DNA from: Candidatus Margulisiibacteriota bacterium
Lineage (GTDB): Bacteria > Margulisbacteria > WOR-1 > O2-12-FULL-45-9 > XYB2-FULL-48-7
DNA: 64,000 nt
Assembly (NCBI GenBank): GCA_041661965.1
Contig: JBAZTH010000001.1
Location: 124,001-188,000, forward strand
Direction of reading: 5' to 3'
Part shown: positions 57,178 through 64,000 of the stretch, piece by piece
Numbering within the stretch: position 1 is the stretch's first letter
How the letters are laid out: every line of letters begins with the position of its first letter
Program-made: the position numbers and the translations under genes
The notes under the pieces: generated by a model
Database searches by the model: none
The model's input: the letters and a program-made list of their open reading frames with translations, nothing else
Told to the model about the DNA's origin: nothing

Positions 57178-58521
57178 TTATCCGACAAAAAGTTCTTCTT
57201 TGGGGAGTTTCAGGGCATTATGCGTCTCACTTTTAAAAATAGCCGAGCCGATGGTTAGCGGCCCGACTCGGCCGATAAACATGGTCACTATTAGGATGAT
57301 TTTACCGGCAGTGGAAAGGCTCCCGGTTATGCCGGTCGAGAGGCCGGTGTTTCCAAGCGCGGAAACGATTTCGAACAGGGTTTGCAGAAAAGATGCTTGT
57401 TCAGTATTGGCCATGATCAGAATATCGATCGCGGCGACCGCCGAAAAAAGAAAGAAGATCGTCATTGCTTTGATGATTATTTCAATAGGGATTTTCCTTT
57501 CGAAAACCGCGGTTCGATCCTTCCCCTGCAGGGAGGCGCGAACGGCGGCAAAAAGAGTTGCCAGGGTCGTGGTTTTCATCCCGCCCCCGGTACTACCCGG
57601 CGAGGCACCGATGAACATAAGGAGCATTAGCGCGACCAGACTGGTCGCGGACATTTTTCCAATATCGATGGAATTATAGCCGTCAGTTGTTGAGGCGGAG
57701 ATTGATTGGAAAGAGGCGATCAAAATCTTGTCCTGAAGCGTGACGGAACTCGGCCACTGTTCGGCGACCAGGATAACCACGGTCCCGGCCAACATGACGA
57801 TGGCCGTAGTTAAAATTACCATTTTGCTGTGTAATGTCAGCCTGGCCGGCTTAAGACGCTTAATTTTATTAATTAGGGCATTATAGAAATCAGATAAAAC
57901 AAAAAAACCTAGCCCCCCGACAATTGAAATGATATTGATGGTCAAATTGACGGTCCAACTGGTTTGATAATTTATCAGACTGGTTGGAAAAAGACCGAAG
58001 CCGGCGGTGCAAAATCCGGAAACGGAATGAAAAAGTCCGAGGTAGAGGGCTCGCGGCAGACTGTATTCCCCGGCCCAATAGAAAGCCAGAATAACCGTGC
58101 CGATGATCTCAAAAAACAAAGTGAAGATTATGACTTTTAGGAAAAAACCGCCAAGCATATGCAGGCTATGGCTGTCCGTAGCCATTGATTCCTTGGCGAC
58201 GGTTGAGGTTTTTTTTGAGAATTTTTTCCCAAGCAAGTAAGCCAGAAAAACAAAAAAAGCCATATAACCAATGCCGCCGATCTGGAAGATTGACAGTAAG
58301 ACCAGTTGGCCGAAGAATGAATAATAACTGCCGATATCGACGACGGTCAAACCGGAAGTGCTTATCCCTGAAGTCGCGAGAAAAAGGGCGTCGATGAACG
58401 GTTGCGATGTCCCGGCCGCCGATGAGATCGGCAGAGAGAGGAGCGCGGCGCCAATAATTGTCACAACAAAATAGCCGATAATCAAAACTTGCAGCGCGTT
58501 TAAGCCGAATTTATGACGCAT
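57178..58521 (-). CDS. trkH: TrkH/KtrB-family potassium transport subunit
   Basis: 447 aa, four M1-P-M2 repeats. The pore loops each have the filter glycine: ATSGISTSGLTVVD, HSVSGFCTAGFGLF, ISASTTDGYNSID and EIVSALGNTGLSTG. It is of the KtrB-like shorter type. It begins the trkH-kdpD-kdpE unit. An inverted repeat (58526-58546) lies just upstream of the ATG. A second trkH at 62.1-63.4 kb has the TrkA subunit next to it; this one does not. Confidence 0.93.
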   Translation of the reverse strand: MRHKFGLNALQVLIIGYFVVTIIGAALLSLPISSAAGTSQPFIDALFLATSGISTSGLTVVDIGSYYSFFGQLVLLSIFQIGGIGYMAFFVFLAYLLGKKFSKKTSTVAKESMATDSHSLHMLGGFFLKVIIFTLFFEIIGTVILAFYWAGEYSLPRALYLGLFHSVSGFCTAGFGLFPTSLINYQTSWTVNLTINIISIVGGLGFFVLSDFYNALINKIKRLKPARLTLHSKMVILTTAIVMLAGTVVILVAEQWPSSVTLQDKILIASFQSISASTTDGYNSIDIGKMSATSLVALMLLMFIGASPGSTGGGMKTTTLATLFAAVRASLQGKDRTAVFERKIPIEIIIKAMTIFFLFSAVAAIDILIMANTEQASFLQTLFEIVSALGNTGLSTGITGSLSTAGKIILIVTMFIGRVGPLTIGSAIFKSETHNALKLPKEELFVG

Positions 58522-58525
58522 ATGG

Positions 58526-58546
58526 TTTCCCAGGGATCATGGGAAA
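58526..58546. promoter_or_regulatory. Inverted repeat overlapping the trkH translation start region
   Basis: TTTCCCA (58526-58532), 7-nt spacer, TGGGAAA (58540-58546). It could be a regulator site or an RNA hairpin hiding the start of trkH. Confidence 0.35.
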
Positions 58547-58613
58547 TGCTAGCATTGAAAAGAGTTAAAATGAGGTAAAAAGAACGATGAAAAACGTAAA
58601 AAAAGCGTAAAAT

Positions 58614-59708
58614 TCAGCGGAGAAAACCGGCTTTCCAGAGGCACTCTTCCCATTCACCTTCCGGGGTCGAGTCCCAGACGATCCCGCCGCCGACCCCCAT
58701 CTCTCCCTGGCCTTGTTTGTCTATCAGCAGCGTTCTGATCGGAACATTAAACATTAAATCGCGTTCTGGAGTAATATAACCGATCGCGCCGGTGTAAATA
58801 TGGCGGGGTTCCGGTTCCAGTTCGCGGATTATCTCCATCGAACGGATCTTGGGGGCGCCGGTTACTGAACCCGAAGGGTGGAGCGCCTTGAATAGCTGAT
58901 AGAGGGGCAACTCTTTAGGAATATTGGCGGTGACTGTCGAGGTCATCTGGTAGAGAGTGTTGTACCGAGCGACCTCAAAGAGCTTGGGGACCTTAACGTT
59001 ACTGCCGATCCGGCCCAGATCGTTGCGGAGGAGGTCGGTGATCATCAGGTTCTCGGCCCGGTTTTTACCGTCAAAGTGAAGTTTTCGCCCGGCCCAGAGG
59101 TCTTCCCAAAGATTTCTGCCTCTTGGCCAGGTTCCCTTCATCGGTTTAGTGGTTAGAAAATTCCCTCTCTTTTTCAGGAACAATTCCGGGGAGAGGGATA
59201 ACATGAAGTAATCATCACCCTCAATGTAAGCGGGATAAGGAACCGGTTGGGTTGCGTAGAGTTGCCGGTAAAAAGTGTAAGGGTCACCGGCAAAGTCAAA
59301 GAGAAACTTCAAGCAATAGGTGATCTCATAGGTATCTCCCGCTTCCAGATACTCCCGGATTTTTCTTATATTAGCGAAGTATTTTTCTTGGGTGATGTTT
59401 GTTTTTTTATTCGTCACCTCTGATTTAACCGCGCAATTAATTGCGCGGTTAGAATGGGGCAATTTTGGTTCCTTATAAATTCCCATCTGAAGCAAGGGAA
59501 AAGACGATTTGTTTTCCGTGGCAAGTTTTGCCTCGAAACCGTACCCGGCTTCATAAGAAAGGAACCCGGCCAGGTAGCAGCCTTTAGAAAGTGCCGATTC
59601 CATTTCGGTAAAACAAGCCGCCAGCTCATGGCCGTGGCGCGCCACGATCAGATCGAGCGGCTGTTCAAATAATAACGGCTGTTGTTCGAATTCAATTTGG
59701 ACAAGCAT
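58614..59708 (-). CDS. pabB: Aminodeoxychorismate synthase component I
   Basis: Makes 4-amino-4-deoxychorismate for folate. 364 aa with the chorismate-binding core: KPMKGTWPRGRNL, AENLMITDLLRNDLG, PSGSVTGAPKIRSMEIIREL and MGVGGGIVWDSTPEGEWEE. The N-terminal domain is shortened. Codons 86-95 (SNRAINCAVK) are a palindromic repeat (59426-59451) in the linker between the N-terminal segment and the core. No pabA or pabC adjoins. A TATAAT (59766-59771) lies 57 nt upstream. Confidence 0.92.
   Translation of the reverse strand: MLVQIEFEQQPLLFEQPLDLIVARHGHELAACFTEMESALSKGCYLAGFLSYEAGYGFEAKLATENKSSFPLLQMGIYKEPKLPHSNRAINCAVKSEVTNKKTNITQEKYFANIRKIREYLEAGDTYEITYCLKFLFDFAGDPYTFYRQLYATQPVPYPAYIEGDDYFMLSLSPELFLKKRGNFLTTKPMKGTWPRGRNLWEDLWAGRKLHFDGKNRAENLMITDLLRNDLGRIGSNVKVPKLFEVARYNTLYQMTSTVTANIPKELPLYQLFKALHPSGSVTGAPKIRSMEIIRELEPEPRHIYTGAIGYITPERDLMFNVPIRTLLIDKQGQGEMGVGGGIVWDSTPEGEWEECLWKAGFLR
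59426..59451. repeat. Palindromic repeat, copy 9, inside pabB
   Basis: TAACCGCGCAATT followed by its reverse complement, a perfect 26-bp palindrome identical in core to copy 3. It is read in a different frame from copy 5. Confidence 0.85.
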
Positions 59709-59776
59709 AAGTGCGGTCTGGGTGCTCCGGCCAGAGGGTCGGAGGTGAAGTTCATGACCGAATTCATTATAACAGA

Positions 59777-59815
59777 AAAAGGAAACCGCGGCGATATTGC
59801 CGCAGGTTTCCTTTT
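59777..59815 (-). terminator. Palindromic repeat, copy 10, likely acting as terminator
   Basis: On the minus strand AAAAGGAAACC...GGTTTCCTTTTTC with inner arms GCGGC/GCCGC. It starts at the stop of the phosphatase gene, and the stem is followed by a T-run, so the repeat has the form of an intrinsic terminator. Confidence 0.65.
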
Positions 59816-60461
59816 AAACTATTAATTCTTTCAACTCCAGCAGATCATCGACCAAAAAGTCAGGCTTAGCCGCCGCCAGCTTAGCCTTATCGTCAAAACC
59901 GTAGGTAACGGCGCAGGTGTGGATCCCGGCGTTCTTCCCGGTCTCAATGTCGACCGTCATATCGCCGATCAACAGGGCCCGCTCCGGGGTGATTTGGTGG
60001 TCGGCCAGGATCTTCAGGATGGTACAGGGATCGGGTTTCAGGCAGGGAGCGGTATCGCCGCCGTAGATTTCGTTAAAGTAACCGAGCAAGCCATGGTTGG
60101 CCAAGATCAACCGGATAAATTCGTCCTTTTTATTGGAAAGAATGTATTTTGTTTTCTCTTTGAAATGTTCCAGGAACTCTTTAACATGAGGATAGAGAGG
60201 AACTTGTTTGATCCCGACATTGGTGTAATTGCGGTAATAAACCTCCAGCGCTTTTTGCTGCAGGACCGGATCGCGGCTGCCGATCGCGCCGCCGACCAAG
60301 GGGAGTTCACCGAAGCCGACATGTTTATGGATCTCGGCCGCTGTTTTGGCCGGAAGCCCCAGCTCTTTGAGCATCGCCTGAACAGCGACGATCGCCGGCG
60401 GGATGGAGTCGGAGAGGGTCCCGTCCAGATCGAACATGATCAGGTCAATTGGCAGTTTCAC
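59814..60461 (-). CDS. HAD-superfamily phosphatase, phosphoglycolate phosphatase-like
   Basis: 215 aa. HAD motif I FDLDGTLSDSIPPAIV, motif II YILSNKKDEF, motif III region KPDPCTI and motif IV LIGDMTVDIETGKNAG. A helical cap domain (about 15-85) fits the Gph/PGP subfamily. Phosphoglycolate is the likeliest substrate, though pyrophosphatase (PpaX) relatives are similar. It overlaps the metallo-hydrolase gene by 17 nt. Confidence 0.85.
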   Translation of the reverse strand: MKLPIDLIMFDLDGTLSDSIPPAIVAVQAMLKELGLPAKTAAEIHKHVGFGELPLVGGAIGSRDPVLQQKALEVYYRNYTNVGIKQVPLYPHVKEFLEHFKEKTKYILSNKKDEFIRLILANHGLLGYFNEIYGGDTAPCLKPDPCTILKILADHQITPERALLIGDMTVDIETGKNAGIHTCAVTYGFDDKAKLAAAKPDFLVDDLLELKELIV

Positions 60462-61032
60462 GGGTCTCCTTTTCTTCGCCGATGGTTGTTGGGCGGCCGT
60501 GTCCGGGATAAACTTTAGTTTCCGGCGGGAGCTGCATTAGCTTTTTCAGGGAGCTAACCATCGCTTCTGCTGATGAGCCGAAAAGATCGACCCGCCCGTA
60601 TGTCCCTCGGAAAAGGGTGTCGCCGCTAAAGAGGACCCGGTCTTCTTCGTTAAATAAACAAATCCCGCCGGGGCTGTGGCCGGGGGTGTGGATGACTTTA
60701 AATTTAGTTTGGCCGAGAACGATGAGCTCGCCGTCCCGGAGCGGCTCGTCGGCCGGAGTTGGGTCGGTTTCTTCCGCCATTGGCGAATCAAGCTCATGAC
60801 GGAGCAGTTTGGCCCCGGTCTCTTTTTTCAGCGCGCCGTTACGGCTGACGTGATCGAAATGACCGTGGGTGTTGATGATCTCTCTAACCGTTAAGTGGTT
60901 GTCCTGAACGATCTTCATAATGTTGGGGACCTGGCCTCCCGGATCGATGACGATCGCGATTTTTGTCGGCTCGTCCCAGACGATATAACAGTTCGCGGAG
61001 AGCGGGCCGACTTTGAGAACCTCGAATTTCAT
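60445..61032 (-). CDS. Metallo-beta-lactamase fold hydrolase (glyoxalase II-like)
   Basis: 195 aa. Metal-binding motif INTHGHFDHVSRNG (HxHxDH), His in VIHTPGHSPGGICLF, Asp in FSGDTLFRGTYGRVDL. The short length without the C-terminal helical domain marks the YcbL-like group of hydroxyacylglutathione hydrolase relatives. The start is 6 nt after TATAAT. Confidence 0.9.
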   Translation of the reverse strand: MKFEVLKVGPLSANCYIVWDEPTKIAIVIDPGGQVPNIMKIVQDNHLTVREIINTHGHFDHVSRNGALKKETGAKLLRHELDSPMAEETDPTPADEPLRDGELIVLGQTKFKVIHTPGHSPGGICLFNEEDRVLFSGDTLFRGTYGRVDLFGSSAEAMVSSLKKLMQLPPETKVYPGHGRPTTIGEEKETRETAN

Positions 61033-61038
61033 GGTTTA

Positions 61039-61044
61039 ATTATA
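61039..61044 (-). promoter_or_regulatory. -10 box of the metallo-hydrolase/phosphatase operon
   Basis: TATAAT, 6 nt before the ATG at 61032. A GCTTACAG-type palindrome lies just upstream. Confidence 0.45.
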
Positions 61045-61056
61045 ACAGAAAGAAAA

Positions 61057-61086
61057 GCTTACAGCTGTAAGCTTAAAGCTGTAAGC
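61057..61086. repeat. GCTTACAG-type inverted repeat, copy 3
   Basis: GCTTACAGCTGTAAGC (61057-61072, perfect palindrome) followed by TTAAAGCTGTAAGC; same sequence type as 32823-32851. Confidence 0.6.
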
Positions 61087-61101
61087 GGAAAGAAGAGAAA
61101 A

Positions 61102-61425
61102 ATGAGCAAAATAAAAAGCTGTTTGATTTATATCACGACCAAAGACAAAGCTGAAGCGAAAAGGATCGGCTTAGCCTTGGTTAAAAACCGTCTGGCGGCT
61201 GGGGTCAATATTATTGATAGGATCGAATCGATCTACTGGTGGGAGGGGAAAGTTCAGAACGGGTCAGAGGCGCTGTTGATCGCTAAAACAAAAGAATCTG
61301 CCGTTCCCGCTTTAATCGAAAAAGTTAAAAGCCTGCATAGCTATAAAGTGCCGTGTATTGTCAGCCTGCCGATCAACGAAGCAAACCCCGATTTTCTAAA
61401 GTGGATCGAAGCCGAAACCGCCTAG
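61102..61425 (+). CDS. cutA: CutA-family protein
   Basis: 107 aa, trimeric PII-like ferredoxin fold. IYITTKDKAEAKRIGLALVK, RLAAGVNIIDRIESIYWWEGK and HSYKVPCIVSLPI are the CutA1 signatures. The family is linked to divalent-cation tolerance, but its function is unsettled. ATG at 61102. It converges on the trkA gene with a 4-nt overlap. Confidence 0.95.
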   Translation: MSKIKSCLIYITTKDKAEAKRIGLALVKNRLAAGVNIIDRIESIYWWEGKVQNGSEALLIAKTKESAVPALIEKVKSLHSYKVPCIVSLPINEANPDFLKWIEAETA

Positions 61426-62090
61426 GTCCTGTGCGTGATATCCAGGTCGAGGTTCTTGAGCGATTCTTCTTCCCCGAACATAATGAGAACGTCGTCTTTT
61501 TTGATCGGCGTGCTCCACGATGGCATAACCAGGTTTTCGGTCCCGCGGCGGATCGCCAGGATGGTGATGGCGTATTTATTGCGCAAATCTAGTTCCGATA
61601 GGGTCTTATTCACCCAGCGGTCAAGCGCTTTGGCCCCGACGATCTTGACTTTCTCTCCAAGGTCGAAATAATCGAGGACCCCCTGGCTGGTCAAAACGTT
61701 GACCAGTTTGATCGCGGTATCCTGCTCCGGGAAAATGATCTGGTCGGCCCCGAGCTTTTGCAGGATCTGGCCGTGGACGGTGTTGTTGGCTTTACAGATG
61801 ACCTGGGGAATTTTCAGGCTTTTGCAGATCTGGGTGGCGATGATGTTGCTTTCCATGTGGGTGCTTTCGGCGATGATGACGGTGTCGCAATCGGAGACCC
61901 CGGCTTCTTTCAGCGCCCCGTCATCGGTGATGTCGCCGACGTAGGCGTGGGTCACTTCGTCCTTAATGTTCTGGATCTTGATCTCGTCTTTGTCGATGGC
62001 GATCACTTCCTGTCCCTTGTAATAAAGTTCCCTGGCGACCTTACTGCCGAAACGACCCAACCCTAATACCGCGAATTGTCTTTTTTTCAT
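61422..62090 (-). CDS. ktrA: Trk/Ktr potassium system regulatory subunit
   Basis: 222 aa. N-terminal RCK Rossmann domain (FAVLGLGRFGSKVARELY, then VIAIDKDEIK) and the C-terminal RCK_C domain (about 140-215). It binds nucleotides on the cytoplasmic face of the TrkH/KtrB channel. GGAGG precedes the ATG, and the trkH stop is 11 nt upstream, so the two are one operon. Confidence 0.94.
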   Translation of the reverse strand: MKKRQFAVLGLGRFGSKVARELYYKGQEVIAIDKDEIKIQNIKDEVTHAYVGDITDDGALKEAGVSDCDTVIIAESTHMESNIIATQICKSLKIPQVICKANNTVHGQILQKLGADQIIFPEQDTAIKLVNVLTSQGVLDYFDLGEKVKIVGAKALDRWVNKTLSELDLRNKYAITILAIRRGTENLVMPSWSTPIKKDDVLIMFGEEESLKNLDLDITHRT

Positions 62091-62101
62091 ATTTTTCCTC
62101 C

Positions 62102-63415
62102 TTAACCGATGGAAACGCCTTCTTTAGGCGGTTCAACTTTATTCTCCCGCTGGCCTAATGTCAAGGCGATCAGCAGTGAGAGCGGCCCGACCCGGCCGAT
62201 GAACATGACCAGCATGACGAGCAATTTACCGGCGGTCGAAAGATTGGGGGTTATCCCCATCGACAGGCCGACAGTGCCGAACGCGGAGAAAATCTCAAAG
62301 GCGACTTCCATCAGACTGAAATGCTCGATATTATCGAGCAGGAAGATCGAAAAACCGACAGCCGCCAGAGCGAGAAAGGTCAGGGTGATCGCCCGGCGAA
62401 CCGTTTCCACCGGGATCCGGCGGTTGAACATGATCGTGTTGCGGAACCCTTTGAGCGTGGCCCAGATAGTGCCGATGATGACCGCGAAGGTCGTGGTTTT
62501 GATCCCGCCGCCGGTCCCTCCCGGGCTGGCCCCAATGAACATCAGGACCATCATCAAAAGAAGGGTGGGTGGCGCGAGACCGCCGATCGCCACGGTATTG
62601 AACCCGGCGGTCCGACAGGTGACCGCTTGGAAGTATGAAGCCAGGAGTTTATCCGACATGGTCAAGGGACCGATCGTTAGCGGATTGTGGTATTCAAGGA
62701 CAAAGATCAGTCCTGTCCCCAGGGCGAGCAGGGCGAGAGTTGTGACCATGACGATCTTGGAATGAAGGGAAAACTTGTGATGTTCGATCAGGTCGGCGAT
62801 CACGATGAAGCCAAGGCCGCCGATAATTATCAGAGAAGTAATTGTCAGATTGATGACCCAATCGGTCGCGTAGGGCATCAGGTTGGCAAAATTAGCCGGC
62901 AGGGCGAAGCCGGCGTTGTTAAAAGCGGAGATCGAATGGAATACGGCGTAAAGCAAGGCCCGGCTGAACCCCATTTCCGGGAGCCAGCGGAAGAAAAAGA
63001 TCGCGGCCCCGATTCCTTCGACGAAAAAGACGATCCCGAAGACCTTTTTTAAGACCAGAACGACGTCTTTGGTCGAGTAGACGTTCAGGGCCTCCTGAAT
63101 GGCGAGCTTTTGGGAAATAAAAAGTTTTTGCCTGAAGACCAGGACCATGAAAGTGGAAAAGGTCATATAGCCGAGGCCGCCGATCTGCATCAATCCCATT
63201 ATAATGAATAGCCCGAAGAGGGAGAAGTGGACCCCGGTATCGAGCGTGACCAGGCCGGTCACGCAGGTGGCGGAATTGGCGGTAAAACAAGCATCCAGGA
63301 AATTTGTCGGGGTTCCCTGTGCCGAGGCGATCGGGAGGGAAAGAAGGATTCCTCCAGCCAGAATGACGAGTAAAAAGCTTAAGGCAATGATCGCGCTCGG
63401 GCGTATTCTAAACAT
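62102..63415 (-). CDS. ktrB: TrkH/KtrB-family potassium transport subunit (second paralogue)
   Basis: 437 aa, four pore repeats: ANSATCVTGLVTLD, HSISAFNNAGFAL, AVTCRTAGFNTVA and EIFSAFGTVGLSMG. It differs markedly from the trkH at 57.2-58.5 kb but shares the SPGGTGGGIKTTTFAV segment. It is followed by ktrA, which it likely pairs with. Divergent from the AI-2E family transporter. Confidence 0.94.
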   Translation of the reverse strand: MFRIRPSAIIALSFLLVILAGGILLSLPIASAQGTPTNFLDACFTANSATCVTGLVTLDTGVHFSLFGLFIIMGLMQIGGLGYMTFSTFMVLVFRQKLFISQKLAIQEALNVYSTKDVVLVLKKVFGIVFFVEGIGAAIFFFRWLPEMGFSRALLYAVFHSISAFNNAGFALPANFANLMPYATDWVINLTITSLIIIGGLGFIVIADLIEHHKFSLHSKIVMVTTLALLALGTGLIFVLEYHNPLTIGPLTMSDKLLASYFQAVTCRTAGFNTVAIGGLAPPTLLLMMVLMFIGASPGGTGGGIKTTTFAVIIGTIWATLKGFRNTIMFNRRIPVETVRRAITLTFLALAAVGFSIFLLDNIEHFSLMEVAFEIFSAFGTVGLSMGITPNLSTAGKLLVMLVMFIGRVGPLSLLIALTLGQRENKVEPPKEGVSIG

Positions 63416-63462
63416 AAAGCAAAATGTTAGTACAATTGGACTGGCAAGTCAATTATTTGTGT

Positions 63463-63468
63463 TATAAT
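63463..63468 (+). promoter_or_regulatory. -10 box of AI-2E family transporter gene
   Basis: TATAAT, 7 nt before the ATG at 63476; no clear -35. Confidence 0.45.
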
Positions 63469-63475
63469 ACCAGCC

Positions 63476-64000
63476 ATGGGGAGAGAAGAAGAGCGTCTCG
63501 AAAGTTATCGCCGGACCGCCGCGGTCTCTTTTGTCGTTATTATTTTGTTGTTCTCGTTCCTGATTGTCCGGCCGTTTTTTGTCGCCATTATGTCGGCCGC
63601 CGTCCTGGCTTTTATCTTTTATCCGCTCTACGGTAAATTAGCCGAATTATTGAAGAACGTGCCGCTTGGCGAAAAACTGGCTTCGCTTTTGACTTGTCTG
63701 GTGATTCTGCTGGTGGTCCTCATCCCTTCTATTTTCGTGGCTGTTTTATTGACCAGCGAGGTCAAAAGCGGCTATCACTTTTTGCAAACCGTTCTCCAGG
63801 CCCCCCAGTTCCAGCTCGACAACCTGCCGCCGGTCATTAAACAGCTGGAACAATTCTTGCCGCAATTAAAGGCCGGCGCGGCTGATTTGGTCGGTCAATT
63901 GATCGGCATGCTCCAGGATGTTCTCAAAGTGATCCCGAACGTCCTGCTGCAAGTCTTCATTACCATCTTTTCAATTTATTACTTTCTGGTCCATGGCCAC
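63476..64000 (+). CDS. AI-2E family (PerM-like) transporter, N-terminal part
   Basis: First 175 codons; the gene runs off the window. Membrane helices at about 18-50 and 65-90, then a soluble region, then a helix near 160. FLIVRPFFVAIMSAAVLAFIFYPLY (quoted as RPFFVAIMSAAVLAF) is typical of the UPF0118/PerM family. Members export or exchange small molecules or ions; the substrate is unknown. Confidence 0.85.
   Translation, partial: MGREEERLESYRRTAAVSFVVIILLFSFLIVRPFFVAIMSAAVLAFIFYPLYGKLAELLKNVPLGEKLASLLTCLVILLVVLIPSIFVAVLLTSEVKSGYHFLQTVLQAPQFQLDNLPPVIKQLEQFLPQLKAGAADLVGQLIGMLQDVLKVIPNVLLQVFITIFSIYYFLVHGH

Noticed and set aside
59708..59771. A longer pabB starting at the ATG at 59755
   Set aside because: That ATG is 47 nt upstream, in another reading frame from pabB.

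Overview
The window is a gene-dense stretch (about 69 protein genes and one tRNA, few gaps over 100 bp) of a bacterial chromosome of roughly 50% GC. The bacterium has an outer membrane: there is an LPS-transport cluster (LptB and an LptF/LptG permease), a pilus secretin, and a small outer-membrane beta-barrel. The organism is inferred to be an uncultivated lineage near Cyanobacteria/Margulisbacteria (Saganbacteria/WOR-1-like). The reasons are a DUF3084 protein beside a YqgF/RuvC-like protein after lptB-lptF/G, GatCAB plus split GlyQ/GlyS, and many small palindromic repeats, some of them inside genes. The taxonomic call is an inference from gene content only.

Layout. 1-6.2 kb: 3' end of isocitrate dehydrogenase, a beta-lactamase-fold protein, a gap packed with palindromes, tautomerase/YqeY/half-size TSUP, a UbiA-type prenyltransferase, accB-efp, plsY-gpsA. 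6.2-12.7 kb (- strand): type IV pilus/type II secretion-like assembly genes (secretin, PilP, PilO, fused PilM-PilN) and four prepilins in H-I-J-K order. 12.7-20.1 kb (- strand): glyQ-glyS followed by two membrane or surface proteins and two family-2 glycosyltransferases in one overlapping series. 20.1-24.6 kb (+): FmdB zinc ribbon, trpD, lptB, lptF/G, DUF3084, YqgF-like. 24.6-32.8 kb: an RNA uracil methyltransferase, an unrecognised possibly kinase-like protein, an RSH (p)ppGpp protein with a damaged synthetase site, polA, a beta-barrel, a zinc ribbon. 32.9-40.3 kb: eno, tRNA-Gly, gpmI, two aldolases, a nucleotidyltransferase with a 50-residue partner, lpd, a radical SAM protein. 40.3-50.9 kb: an orphan, gatC-gatA-(secreted orphan)-gatB, a histidine kinase, a LacI regulator, another orphan, tsaD. 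50.9-55.4 kb (+): an operon of a PH-like protein and two multi-zinc-ribbon proteins, an alpha/beta hydrolase, a radical SAM protein. 55.4-64 kb: trkH with a KdpDE-like two-component system, pabB, phosphatase, metallo-hydrolase, cutA, a second trkH with its ktrA/trkA subunit, and the start of an AI-2E family (PerM-like) transporter.

Two patterns run through the window. First, genes that begin a transcription unit repeatedly show TATAAT (or a close match) ending only 6-8 nt before the start codon, sometimes with a good -35 box 16-17 bp further upstream. This is the geometry of leaderless mRNAs; genes inside operons instead overlap or carry Shine-Dalgarno sites. Second, a dispersed 24-bp palindromic element (outer arms AACCGCG/CGCGGTT, variable inner arms that change in a compensating way) occurs about ten times, between genes and inside genes. 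Together with other repeat types it adds in-frame peptide segments to glyS, pabB and tsaD.

No CRISPR array, rRNA, prophage, insertion-sequence transposase or integron was seen. The most promising points are the palindrome family and its in-frame insertions, the leaderless promoter architecture, an EF-P whose modification loop is missing, the PH-like/zinc-ribbon operon, and the kinase-like orphan beside the RSH gene.
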